In this document: positions 18,597 to 27,188 of the stretch, one piece after another
Layout of the letters: each line of letters opens with the position of its first letter
Position numbering within the stretch: the stretch's first letter is position 1
Source: CAYPTY01 sp964413935
GTDB lineage: Bacteria > Bacteroidota > Rhodothermia > Balneolales > Balneolaceae
Length of the DNA stretch: 64,000 nt
Direction: 5' to 3'
Assembly: GCA_964413935.1 (NCBI GenBank)
Contig: CAYPTY010000002.1
Span: forward strand, 1-64,000
Notes under the pieces: generated by a model
Database searches by the model: none
Told to the model about the DNA's origin: nothing
What the model saw: only the letters and a program-made list of their open reading frames with translations
Made by a program: the position numbers and the translations under genes

Positions 18597-20819
18597 TTAG
18601 TAGCTGCCGCCCGTAACACGGTTATCAAACTCATTCATTTCAACTTCAGCCCTGAGCAGCTCAGCTTGTTCAGGGCTGCATTTTTGTGTGAGCGCGTATC
18701 CTTTTTTGCGGATCAGCGGATGCGGATCCCTTATCAGATCAGCAACCAGATTATCCCACATTTGCTCGGTTAAGCCGATATTCTGAAGATTCTGAAGTGC
18801 TGTTAGCCGTGTTTCAGTGGACTCACCTGAAGCAGTGAACGGTAACATCCTTTCGATCACCGCTGAGTCAGAACTTACGGGTAAAACACGATTCAGCAGG
18901 TAGATGTATTTTTCCGGGCTGATATCGGCTGAGGATAATCGATCTATAAGTGCGATAACTTCACTGGAATCGGAAACTTCAATGAAGGAATTAAAGGCTG
19001 AATTGAAGATCTGATCGTCATCTGTGCGCAGTATCTTATTGCGAAGAGCGAAGCTTACCTGTTCATTACCCGGATAAGCGGAAAGAGCTTCTGTTCCAGC
19101 TAATTGGAGCTCAGGTGATTCACGGTTCAGCAGGGGCAGAAAGGTTTGTTCGGTACCAATATCACCGGAGGTGATAGCCGAGAGGGTAGTGTATATTGCA
19201 GCCTGCACCTCAGCATTTTCTTCACTTTTTAGCGCATCATTCAGGGCAAGCTGAAGATCGGGTTCATCCGCGTAGGATACCAGTCCGCTTGCCGCCTGTG
19301 CACGAAGGGCTGGCTCCTGGGAACGCAGTTGAGCAAGCCAGAATGAGATGGGTTTTGACTCAAACACTCTGACATCTGTGTCTGAACGACCAATCAAAGC
19401 ATATTCCAGATTCGGGCTGACTTCAAAGGTGAGGGTATCACTGGAACCGCTGAAGGAAAATTCAGTGGTTAAGGTATCTCCGAAAACATACTCATATAAG
19501 GTTGCCGAATGCAAGCTGTCTTGTTTATCCACATTGGAAGTCATGATGAGGGTCAGTTCAGTAAAATCCTGACTCAGCTTAAAACTGGCCAGATAATACT
19601 GCTGTTCTTTCATGTCCAGCATCGTAAGTCCTTTCTCTGAAATCGTGGCTTCACCTCTAAGGCTTGGAACCTCTTCCATCCAGAGTCCGAATTCTTTATA
19701 GCTTTGCAGGGCAAGCTCTTTCCAGCTAAGGGCGCCCGTCTCATCGATGGTGAGCCAGCGATTGAGCAGAGGAAAAATGAGTTTTGCTGTTTTTTGCTGG
19801 GTTTCATCTAGCTCAGCTCCCAGTTTATAACGCGCAAAAGGCTGAATGACCGAACGGTAAGTTTCCATGGTGGAGGCTTGCAGATCCACACCCAGCCATT
19901 GAGCTGCAATCATTTCATTCAGCTGTTCACCCTTCGACTCGCCTTTTTCAAGAAAGATCATTCCAGCAGTCAGGTCGAATATATCTCCAAAACGATCCTC
20001 CAGAAAAACAATATTCAGCGATTCAAATGGAAACTCACGATCCAGCAGGTTTTCAATGTCCAGCAGGTTTCGCCGGCTGTTTTCCAGAATCAGGCCCACA
20101 TCAGTGCTATCATTATTTTGTTCCGCGGCTATATTTCTGAATACTCTGATTTTTTTTACACCGGCACGGATTTCTTCCATTTCATACCTGCCGGCGGCAA
20201 ATCCTATGGAGGAAAAGGGTATGGACTTGGAGGTTGACCATTTCAGTTCTTTTCGGCCTTCGCCTACGATGATCTCGTCCGAAAGCAGATCACCATTCGC
20301 TACCGCAAAATAGTCCTCAGGGACGGAGTAGGTTGCCTCCACTTGCAGTTCATTGGAAGGATGATCAAATCCGGGAAGCCAGTTTCGGTTACTCATCGGC
20401 ATAGTGGAGGCCCACATATTTCCACCTGCATCAACATGATATCCATAGATAGTCTGGCTTTGCCAGGTAATTTCGAAATCAAAAGGATCGTCTTTTTGAA
20501 GGCTATCGGCTAAGCTGACCAGAATACTGTCATTTCGAACTTCAAAATCCAAACTGTTACCATCGCTGACTATCGCCTGAATGCTGCTTTCTCTGGAATT
20601 CAGGGCAAAAGAAACGACCTGGTCTCTTTTCGCGATTGTTGAGTAGGCTGCCCGGCCTGAAAGTAAACCTTCATCGGGATTTAATGCTATACTCATATCC
20701 ACTTTTAGGTAGTCCAGTGGGGTATCCGGGTAGGTGGTATAATCCGACTGATTCTGAGCATTTAGTGGAGCTGATAGAAGTAATAGAAGAATAAAAGAAT
20801 AAAAAGAGTTAAAGCGCAT
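18597..20819 (-). CDS. M1-peptidase-like secreted protein with lost zinc site, HEAT-like C-terminus
   Basis: 740 residues with a signal peptide ending LNAQ. Residues 25-330 follow the M1 aminopeptidase plan: N-terminal beta domain (NRNWLPGFDHPSNELQVEATY matches the 'WFPcfDeP' region), then LTAGMIFLEKG at the GAMEN position and LNEMIAAQWLG at the HEXXHQWWG position. Both zinc histidines are replaced (N301, A305) while E302, Q307, W308 and G310 remain. Residues from about 500 are alanine/leucine-rich helical repeats like the HEAT/ERAP-type end domain. It therefore looks like a periplasmic pseudopeptidase, perhaps a binding or scaffolding protein. Confidence 0.8.
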   Translation of the reverse strand: MRFNSFYSFILLLLLSAPLNAQNQSDYTTYPDTPLDYLKVDMSIALNPDEGLLSGRAAYSTIAKRDQVVSFALNSRESSIQAIVSDGNSLDFEVRNDSILVSLADSLQKDDPFDFEITWQSQTIYGYHVDAGGNMWASTMPMSNRNWLPGFDHPSNELQVEATYSVPEDYFAVANGDLLSDEIIVGEGRKELKWSTSKSIPFSSIGFAAGRYEMEEIRAGVKKIRVFRNIAAEQNNDSTDVGLILENSRRNLLDIENLLDREFPFESLNIVFLEDRFGDIFDLTAGMIFLEKGESKGEQLNEMIAAQWLGVDLQASTMETYRSVIQPFARYKLGAELDETQQKTAKLIFPLLNRWLTIDETGALSWKELALQSYKEFGLWMEEVPSLRGEATISEKGLTMLDMKEQQYYLASFKLSQDFTELTLIMTSNVDKQDSLHSATLYEYVFGDTLTTEFSFSGSSDTLTFEVSPNLEYALIGRSDTDVRVFESKPISFWLAQLRSQEPALRAQAASGLVSYADEPDLQLALNDALKSEENAEVQAAIYTTLSAITSGDIGTEQTFLPLLNRESPELQLAGTEALSAYPGNEQVSFALRNKILRTDDDQIFNSAFNSFIEVSDSSEVIALIDRLSSADISPEKYIYLLNRVLPVSSDSAVIERMLPFTASGESTETRLTALQNLQNIGLTEQMWDNLVADLIRDPHPLIRKKGYALTQKCSPEQAELLRAEVEMNEFDNRVTGGSY

Positions 20820-20826
20820 CAGGTGA

Positions 20827-21588
20827 TTAACTGAAGAAATTTAGAATCTGAGCATGCAAATGTGGGTTTGCTGAAATCCCGCTTCCTGTTTCGATGGATT
20901 CCTGACCCTGGAAGTCAGAATATACGCCTCCCGCTTCTTTAATTACAGGTAATAAAGCTGCTGCATCCCAAACATTCAGTACGGCATCAATCATGGCATC
21001 AGCGCGACCTGTAGCCACCATCATGTGTCCGTAGGCATCTCCCCAGGTGCGATGAATTCGAACAGCCTTGATGATATCCGTTAAAGCCTCACCGTGCCCA
21101 TTCAGGTGATAGCGTACAATGTCGGTGGTCATCACTGATGCTTTTGACAGATCTGCATTATCAGAAACATGACAGGGTTCACCGTTCAGGGTTGCCCCTT
21201 CCCCAATAGCCGCCGCGCAGATTTCATTCATAGCTGGTGCGTTGATCACACCCACCTGTGGTTCACCTTTGATGGTGATTCCGATGAGATTGGTGTAAAG
21301 AGGAATTCCATGGATAAAAGATTTTGTACCGTCGATGGGATCCAGAATCCACTGAATTTCACTGTCTTCGTTTTCAGCTTCAAACTCTTCACCGATTATA
21401 CCATGATCCGGAAAACGTTTTTTAATTTCCTGACGCATCAGTTTTTCCGTTTCACGATCTGCGATGGTTACGGGTGACTCATCTCCCTTTCTTTCGACCT
21501 CTACCCCTTTGCGGAAATATTTAAGTGTGCGCACGCCCCCCAGTTCCGAAATCTCTATTGCCGCCGTCAGTAATTCCTCTAATGCCAT
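20827..21588 (-). CDS. hisN: Histidinol-phosphatase of the IMPase family (HisN-like)
   Basis: 253 residues with IMPase motifs GEEFEAE (about 71-77), ILDPIDGTKSFIHGIPLY (about 85-102) and NVWDAAALLPVIKEAGG (about 210-226). The stretch TWGDAYGHMMVATGRAD is typical of the HisN/histidinol-phosphatase clade (actinobacterial and plant IMPL2 types) rather than SuhB. Histidinol phosphate to histidinol is the penultimate step of histidine synthesis, but no his genes lie nearby, so a general sugar-phosphatase role is possible. It is directly upstream of and co-directional with the M1-like gene. Confidence 0.75.
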   Translation of the reverse strand: MALEELLTAAIEISELGGVRTLKYFRKGVEVERKGDESPVTIADRETEKLMRQEIKKRFPDHGIIGEEFEAENEDSEIQWILDPIDGTKSFIHGIPLYTNLIGITIKGEPQVGVINAPAMNEICAAAIGEGATLNGEPCHVSDNADLSKASVMTTDIVRYHLNGHGEALTDIIKAVRIHRTWGDAYGHMMVATGRADAMIDAVLNVWDAAALLPVIKEAGGVYSDFQGQESIETGSGISANPHLHAQILNFFS

Positions 21589-21657
21589 TGGTTACGAATT
21601 TGTGTAAGTTTACATTGCGAAGATTGGTCACTTTTAAGCTTATAACCAACCATCCTA

Positions 21658-22287
21658 TTGATTAAGAATACCCACATATTAACGGTTTTTGTTTTCATCT
21701 TCCTGCCTCTTTGCAGTCAGGCGCAAAGTAATCAGGAACAGGTTGAAGATACCTTGAGTGTACAGCTTATGGATAAGTCGCAGCTGAACATTCACGGGAA
21801 AACGAATGTCAAGGATTTTGAGTGCAAACTGAATGAGCCTATTCGCTTTGATACTTTGACTATACCTGCAAAACGTATTGAGCAGAATATTGCCCTAAAC
21901 AATGCAGTGGTTCAGGTTGATACCAACAATTTTGACTGTGGGCAAAAAAAAATTACGAGAGATTTCAAGAAAACTCTGAAATCGGACAGCCATCCGAATA
22001 TTGTTCTGAACTACAAAGAAATAAAAGTACTGGAGCCTGACAGTGGCAGCACTACACCCCGGGTGCTCTGCGATGTTGACATCACCATAGCTGATGTGAC
22101 TAAAACTTACACGATTGAATTTCACGGAATCAGGCTTGAGGGTGATGTACTCTCCTTTCAGGGAATGCAAACCATCGATATGAGGGCTTTTGGCCTGGAT
22201 CCCCCCTCTCCTCTGATGGGCCTCATCAAAGTTGAAGATGAGGTAAATGTCGGATTTTCACTCTTTGTCCGATTCATCGAAGCATAA
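21658..22287 (+). CDS. YceI-family secreted protein
   Basis: 209 residues. A signal peptide (VFVFIFLPLCSQAQ) precedes a YceI-like lipocalin-type beta barrel, with SQLNIHGKTNVKDFEC (about 40-55), HPNIVLNYKEI and a terminal DEVNVGFSLFVRF. YceI proteins bind isoprenoids such as polyprenyl chains or quinones in the periplasm. No ATG precedes the signal peptide, so the TTG at 21658 is taken as start. It is convergent with the porin operon and shares a hairpin terminator with it. A second YceI lies at 23663. Confidence 0.85.
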   Translation: MIKNTHILTVFVFIFLPLCSQAQSNQEQVEDTLSVQLMDKSQLNIHGKTNVKDFECKLNEPIRFDTLTIPAKRIEQNIALNNAVVQVDTNNFDCGQKKITRDFKKTLKSDSHPNIVLNYKEIKVLEPDSGSTTPRVLCDVDITIADVTKTYTIEFHGIRLEGDVLSFQGMQTIDMRAFGLDPPSPLMGLIKVEDEVNVGFSLFVRFIEA

Positions 22288-22289
22288 AA

Positions 22290-22315
22290 AAAGGCGGCCT
22301 TTTCAAGCCGCCTTT
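22290..22315. terminator. Bidirectional terminator between YceI and porin genes
   Basis: A 9-bp perfect stem (AAAGGCGGC with GCCGCCTTT) around an 8-base loop sits between two convergent genes. The minus-strand side has a run of T after the stem, so it should act best for the porin transcript. Confidence 0.85.
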
Positions 22316-22340
22316 CATCGCTACACTATGTTTGCGAATG

Positions 22341-23618
22341 TTAGAAGCCAATAACTGCTTCAATATTGATGCCACTGAATTCAGCACCTTGGAACTTCGT
22401 GCCATTCCAGCCATCACCATCATAAGTTGAGCTAACGTACTCGATTTTCGCCGTCACATAATCAGTGAGGAACCAGCCGCCACCGATATTGATTCTGGAA
22501 ATATCCTGAGTCGGCGCGCCATCATTAGCTTCACCTGTTACGGTATTAAATCTGCCGCCTACGTAGAAGTCTTCATCGGCACCGAATCTGTAGAGCAGTT
22601 CTGCACCCAGTTGAGTATAGCTACCCTCGCGTACGGTACCCGGGGCTATTTCCTCTTCGCCATTGGCTACTTCGAATACACCGAAGAATTCCAGTCCCTG
22701 ATACTTAACGAATGGGTTAATCTGGAAAGAAGTACCGTAAGCATAACCTGGGTTGAATCGAGGCAGGAAGTCGCTGACGCGAACGTCATTGGTACTTTCT
22801 AGTACGTTATAGTAATGCGCACCGGCACGATCACCGTTGTAGAGGTAATCGCGGGTACCTTTGTCCGTACTGTTATAGAAAGAACCGGTTAGGCGTACTC
22901 GCAGGTCTTCATTGATCTGGGAGTCGTATCCCAGCTTTCCGAAGAAGGCAAAACCATCATCGCCAGATGTAGGTGATTGATTCAGTCGACCGTTTGAAAG
23001 TCCCAGCACTCCAATAAATCCGTTTGTGAATACAGAAACTTCACCGAATGGCTCAGTGGTAAAAGAATCCATGATGTAGTTACCTACGAAAGGATTATAC
23101 ATGGAAGCTGCATTATCGGAACGTCTAAAATGAGTGTCGCCATAGTTGATTTCATCCATACCGAAGCGTAAGCGAACAACTTCCATCAACTCAGAAGCTA
23201 AACCTTCCTGAATAAAATCCAGCTTATCAATCTGGAAATAACCGCCTTTTACCCAGGCTTCCGGGTGGTGGCGTGACGAAAGGTAGGTTCTGAGGTGCAT
23301 TCTGACACCATCCTCGATCTGAACATCAAAGTTCAGGTTAGCCGTGGGCAGCGCAAAGTTGTTGGATAATTCTACTAAGTCTCCAGCGTCGTTATCCTGA
23401 GTCATTCCCTGGAAAATAATCCGGAAATCACCACCCGTTCTGACATAGAGTCCTTCGAATTCAGTATCAGTAGTTTTCGGAGCTTCGAATACATTCAGGC
23501 CGGCTTTTCCGGGAGCTCTGAAATATTGAAGGTCTTTGAGTTGCTGAGCGTAGGTTGTGCTGGTAAAGAGGGCAAAGAATAGCACAAATAGTAAAGGTAT
23601 TTTGAATTGTTTAAGCAT
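22341..23618 (-). CDS. Porin-like outer-membrane beta-barrel protein
   Basis: 425 residues with a signal peptide ending TYAQQ. A continuous pattern of amphipathic strands follows: DFRIIFQGM, VRMHLRTYLSS, LRVRLTGSFYNS and TAKIEYVSSTYD. The last residue is phenylalanine (EAVIGF), as for BamA-inserted barrels. It resembles Bacteroidota/Balneolota porins; solute specificity is unknown. It is 44 bases behind a YceI gene on the same strand, with a terminator after it, so YceI-porin is a two-gene operon. Confidence 0.8.
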   Translation of the reverse strand: MLKQFKIPLLFVLFFALFTSTTYAQQLKDLQYFRAPGKAGLNVFEAPKTTDTEFEGLYVRTGGDFRIIFQGMTQDNDAGDLVELSNNFALPTANLNFDVQIEDGVRMHLRTYLSSRHHPEAWVKGGYFQIDKLDFIQEGLASELMEVVRLRFGMDEINYGDTHFRRSDNAASMYNPFVGNYIMDSFTTEPFGEVSVFTNGFIGVLGLSNGRLNQSPTSGDDGFAFFGKLGYDSQINEDLRVRLTGSFYNSTDKGTRDYLYNGDRAGAHYYNVLESTNDVRVSDFLPRFNPGYAYGTSFQINPFVKYQGLEFFGVFEVANGEEEIAPGTVREGSYTQLGAELLYRFGADEDFYVGGRFNTVTGEANDGAPTQDISRINIGGGWFLTDYVTAKIEYVSSTYDGDGWNGTKFQGAEFSGINIEAVIGF

Positions 23619-23662
23619 TACATCCTCCTAATTGATTGTGTCTGTAAGTTGTATCTATTTGA

Positions 23663-24232
23663 TTAAGATTTGGCATTGAATAGCACGTTGTAGCCGATCT
23701 CAATTTCATCACCGGTTTTAAGGGATCCCAGTAAAGCGGTTGGGGGGTCAACACCAAAGTCGGTCATTTTAAATGGACTTCTGCCCCAGAAACGCATGCT
23801 TCCATCTTCATGTATGGTGTAATAGACGGTTACCCTGCGTTCTACTTCGGTTCCGGCTGCAAAGAATGTACCGGTAGCCATCAAACTGTCATCATAAATT
23901 TCATTTATTTCTGTCAGTTCGAAATATATTTCCGGGTGCTTTTTATCTTTCAGGGCACCTCTGGTTTTTTTATCCATAACCCGCTTACCGCTGTCAAAAC
24001 TATCCGTTGGAAACTGGATTTTGAGACCACTGATGCTGAGAAGGGAATCGTCAGCCATTTCAATCATGGCTTCACCATTCGTTTTGGTGGAGCTGGTTTC
24101 CCAGTCATGCATCGATGATGTACCGTAAACGGTGACTTTACTCGAATCCGGAATTAAGGTAAATGAGGTTTGTGCATAAGTTATTGTTATTGTGAATATA
24201 GCAAGGACGGCTAAACACACTGCTTTCTTCAT
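23663..24232 (-). CDS. YceI-family periplasmic protein
   Basis: 189 residues. The signal peptide ends ITYAQ, followed by SKVTVYGTSSMHDWE (about 33-47; the 'GtStlHdw' motif of YceI), HPEIYFELTEI and the terminal DEIEIGYNVLFNA. This subtype is close to Bacteroidota YceI proteins annotated as polyisoprenoid-binding. It precedes the porin and is divergent from the aminotransferase gene. It is a distant paralogue of the YceI at 21658 on the other side of the porin. Confidence 0.88.
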   Translation of the reverse strand: MKKAVCLAVLAIFTITITYAQTSFTLIPDSSKVTVYGTSSMHDWETSSTKTNGEAMIEMADDSLLSISGLKIQFPTDSFDSGKRVMDKKTRGALKDKKHPEIYFELTEINEIYDDSLMATGTFFAAGTEVERRVTVYYTIHEDGSMRFWGRSPFKMTDFGVDPPTALLGSLKTGDEIEIGYNVLFNAKS

Positions 24233-24392
24233 ATTTCCCGATTAAATTGATTCTAGGTTTATTTTAAACGTAAGCTGCTTTGTAGGGTATAGCAAAGAGT
24301 ACTTTCAAAAAGTGAATTTTAAATGAATTGTCAAAACTTTGAAAACTATCCTGAATGTATCATGGTTTACAAAAAATCTAATCGTTGAAAAT

Positions 24393-25583
24393 GTGAATAT
24401 ACAGCAAACCGAAAAAAACCATCATTTTCAGGTCTACCGACGTTATCCCGTTACCATCGCCATAGGTGAAGGTGCACTGGTCTGGGATGAAGACGGTAAC
24501 GAATACATTGACATACTGGGTGGAATAGCAGTAAACAATCTGGGACATTGCCATCCAAAGGTAGTGAAAGCCATTCAGGATCAGGCTGCTACTCTGATGC
24601 ATGTCAGTAATTTTTACTACACCGCTCCCCAAAGCCAATTCATTCAGAAACTGAGTGAGGTGTCCGGCCTGCCGAGGGTATTTCTCTGCAACTCCGGTGT
24701 TGAAGCGATGGAAGCCTGTGTCAAAATGGCCCGCAAATGGGCGAATGTGAAAGGCAAGAAGGGCGACATTCTTACACTCGACAACGGATTTCACGGGCGC
24801 TCACTCACCACCATCGCCATGGGGAAAAGAGTATATCAGGAAGGATTTGAACCCATGCCGGATGGTTTCCGGAAGATTCCATTTGAAGACCTTGATGCAC
24901 TTGAGGCAAACATCACCGACGATACTATTGCGCTGGCCTTTGAACCCATTCAGGGGAACAGTGGTATCAATATTGTGTCAAAAGCGTATATGAATCGGGC
25001 ACGGGAGCTGTGTACGAAGCATGATGTCTTGCTCATCATCGATGAAGTTCAAAGTGGTGTGGCCCGAACAGGAAAGTTCTTTTCCTACGAGCACTATAGG
25101 ATTCTGCCGGATATAGTGGCAGCAGCCAAGGCACTGGCCGGTGGTATACCTGTGGGTGCGGTGATGGCAAGTGAGGAAGCGGCTGGTGTGCTGGATTACG
25201 GGCAGCATGGCACCACCTTCGGGGGAAATCCGCTGGTTTCAGCCGCCGGAGTGGCAACACTGAAAGCAGTTGAAGAGGAAGGACTCTGTGCACGGGCTGA
25301 AAAAATGGGGTCATACATGATGCATCAGCTTTGTGAGCGTATTGGAGCCATGGAAGACGTGACCGATATCCGGGGTGTTGGCTTGATGATAGGTGTTGAA
25401 CTTTCCATCGAAGCCCGGCCGGTTGTGGAGCGCATGTTTGAAAAAAGAGTACTTTCTAATGCCGCCTCAGGAAATGTAATACGCATCGTACCTCCTATCG
25501 TGATCACGGAGGAGCAGATCGACCGGGTGGTTCAGGTACTTCGTGAATCGCTGGAGGAAGTATCAGTTGAAACAAAAGGGTGA
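24393..25583 (+). CDS. argD: Acetylornithine-type class III aminotransferase
   Basis: About 396 residues of PLP-dependent class III fold. Motifs include GGIAVNNLGHCHPKV, NSGVEAMEACVKMAR, FHGRSLTTIAMG, the PLP-Asp motif LLIIDEVQSGVARTG and the Schiff-base lysine in AKALAGGIPVG. The body is closest to ArgD/acetylornithine or succinylornithine transaminases. The open frame begins at a TTG at 24339, but the GTG at 24393 (VNIQQTEKN) gives the family length and is my choice. No other arginine genes are adjacent, so the substrate remains an inference. Confidence 0.85.
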   Translation: MNIQQTEKNHHFQVYRRYPVTIAIGEGALVWDEDGNEYIDILGGIAVNNLGHCHPKVVKAIQDQAATLMHVSNFYYTAPQSQFIQKLSEVSGLPRVFLCNSGVEAMEACVKMARKWANVKGKKGDILTLDNGFHGRSLTTIAMGKRVYQEGFEPMPDGFRKIPFEDLDALEANITDDTIALAFEPIQGNSGINIVSKAYMNRARELCTKHDVLLIIDEVQSGVARTGKFFSYEHYRILPDIVAAAKALAGGIPVGAVMASEEAAGVLDYGQHGTTFGGNPLVSAAGVATLKAVEEEGLCARAEKMGSYMMHQLCERIGAMEDVTDIRGVGLMIGVELSIEARPVVERMFEKRVLSNAASGNVIRIVPPIVITEEQIDRVVQVLRESLEEVSVETKG

Positions 25584-25603
25584 ATTAAGCGGAATTCACT
25601 CTT
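25576..25603. terminator. Hairpin at convergent junction of aminotransferase and NTF2-like genes
   Basis: An 11-bp stem with one G-T wobble around AAGCGG contains the aminotransferase stop codon in its left arm. On the minus strand it is followed by TTTTGTTT, so it probably ends the threonine aldolase/NTF2-like transcript. Confidence 0.6.
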
Positions 25604-25616
25604 GATTTTAGTTCCC

Positions 25617-26096
25617 TTAGTCGGTGTGCCGGTGATACACCTTGGCGACGATCTTCCATCCATCATTGAATTTGAGCAGTGAAAGGTAATCCGTGAACAC
25701 CTGCTCTCCTTCATGAAACAATTCAATCTTTACAGATGCGGCGTTTCCGTTTACATCAAGGTAGGCAAAGTTGGCCTCCCAGATATTGGCTGATGCATCA
25801 AAGACAGGATCTGCCTTGCGCTCAGCTGTGCGTTTTACCCAGTCACTGATTTCATAGCGATTCAGCTTTTCCCCATCGGTGGTGAAAATGGCAAAGTCTT
25901 TGTGAAAGGTTTGTTTCATGGCATCCGGATTGAGCTCGTTAAATGCTCCATGCACATATCCCGTCATGATCACATCCTTTATTTCATCTTCGGCTTTAAG
26001 CGTTTCGAGATGATTGCTGAACATAAATGCGCTTGTGACGCAGGCAAAAGCGATAAGTAATCCCAGTTTTTTCATAGTTGTTTGGTTTGATTTCAT
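25617..26096 (-). CDS. Secreted NTF2-like / putative lumazine-binding-family protein
   Basis: 159 residues. An N-terminal hydrophobic stretch (LGLLIAFACVTSAFMF) acts as signal or anchor. The compact domain has IKDVIMTGYVHGAFNELNPDAM, HKDFAIFTTDG and a final NDGWKIVAKVYH, the usual end of SnoaL/NTF2-like and 'putative lumazine-binding' (PF12893) proteins. The ATG at 26096 overlaps the threonine aldolase stop (ATGA), supporting coupling; ATG 26075 (MKKLG) would give a more typical signal peptide. No catalytic assignment is possible. Confidence 0.7.
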   Translation of the reverse strand: MKSNQTTMKKLGLLIAFACVTSAFMFSNHLETLKAEDEIKDVIMTGYVHGAFNELNPDAMKQTFHKDFAIFTTDGEKLNRYEISDWVKRTAERKADPVFDASANIWEANFAYLDVNGNAASVKIELFHEGEQVFTDYLSLLKFNDGWKIVAKVYHRHTD

Positions 26097-27106
26097 AAGG
26101 TCTCTGTGATTGTGATCAGCTCTTCCATCTGCTGATCGGTGATTTGAAAATGAAAGGTAGCCCGGATGGTGGTAGGACCAAAGGGCACCAGGCGAATCCC
26201 TTTTTCCTCAAATTGCTCCAGTATGATATGTGCATCGGTTTCCCCTGTTCCGAACATTACAATATTGGTTTCGATGTGTGCAGGATCAATGTCAAACTTT
26301 GGATTCCGGTTGAGGGCCTCTGCAAATCGTTTTGCCCGTTTGTGATCGGTACCAAGCAATGGATAATGATGTTCAACCGCATGATCAGCCGCCGCAGCCA
26401 GCAGTCCGATCTGACGCATTCCTCCTCCCCACATTTTACGGAAACGGAATGCCTCCCTGATTTTATCCTGGGGCCCAAGCAGCATGGAACCCACCGGTGC
26501 ACCCAGGCCTTTGCTGAAACAAATGGAAAGAGTATCTGCGATTTCGGCAAAAAAACGGGCTTCAATACCGGTTTCGGTCATCGCATTCCAGATACGGGCT
26601 CCATCCAGATGCACAAACAGGCCATGCTCATCAGCAAAATCCCGGATTTCCTGCATCTCTTCACGGGTGTAGCACACGCCACCGCCCTTGTTTGTGGTGT
26701 TTTCGATGGCGATGACCCTGGTACGCGGCTCCCAGTTGTGGGCTCCCCTTACCTGATCGCGCAGTACATCCACACTCAACTTTCCGCGGTTACCCTTCAG
26801 GGTGTGAATCAGGACTCCGGAAAGTACGGAGCTGGCGGCGGTTTCATAATTGAAGATGTGGCCTTTTTCATCGATGAGGATTTCATCTCCGGGCTGAGTC
26901 AGAATTTTAACCCCCAGCTGATTGCTCATGGTGCCGCTGGGCACAAAAATACCCGCATCAAAGCCAAAATAGTCTGCCATTTTTTGCTGAAATGCATTGA
27001 CTGTGGGATCCTCATCAAAAACATCGTCACCCACCTCCGCTTTCATCATGGCTTCAAGCATTTCGGGCGTGGGTTTGGTTACCGTATCACTGCGCAGGTC
27101 AATCAT
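26093..27106 (-). CDS. ltaE: Low-specificity L-threonine aldolase
   Basis: 337 residues of fold-type I PLP enzyme. It starts MIDLRSDTVTKPTPEM, has GDDVFDEDPTVNAFQ, the PLP-binding HLDGARIWNA (about 165-174) and the Schiff-base lysine in CFSKGLGAPVGSML (about 193-206). It cleaves threonine or allo-threonine to glycine and acetaldehyde. It is divergent from the nitrilase gene (82 bases between) and coupled to the NTF2-like gene behind it. Confidence 0.92.
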   Translation of the reverse strand: MIDLRSDTVTKPTPEMLEAMMKAEVGDDVFDEDPTVNAFQQKMADYFGFDAGIFVPSGTMSNQLGVKILTQPGDEILIDEKGHIFNYETAASSVLSGVLIHTLKGNRGKLSVDVLRDQVRGAHNWEPRTRVIAIENTTNKGGGVCYTREEMQEIRDFADEHGLFVHLDGARIWNAMTETGIEARFFAEIADTLSICFSKGLGAPVGSMLLGPQDKIREAFRFRKMWGGGMRQIGLLAAAADHAVEHHYPLLGTDHKRAKRFAEALNRNPKFDIDPAHIETNIVMFGTGETDAHIILEQFEEKGIRLVPFGPTTIRATFHFQITDQQMEELITITETL

Positions 27107-27188
27107 GGTAGTTCAGAATCATTGGATTAAATTCGCAGGTGAATGGTACATTCTTATTTTGTGGACTTCAATCCAATCACCCTAAAAA

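Noticed and set aside
26144..27130. A 328-codon open frame on the plus strand
   Set aside because: It is the antisense shadow of threonine aldolase, whose motifs are complete on the minus strand; its own translation has no recognisable domain.
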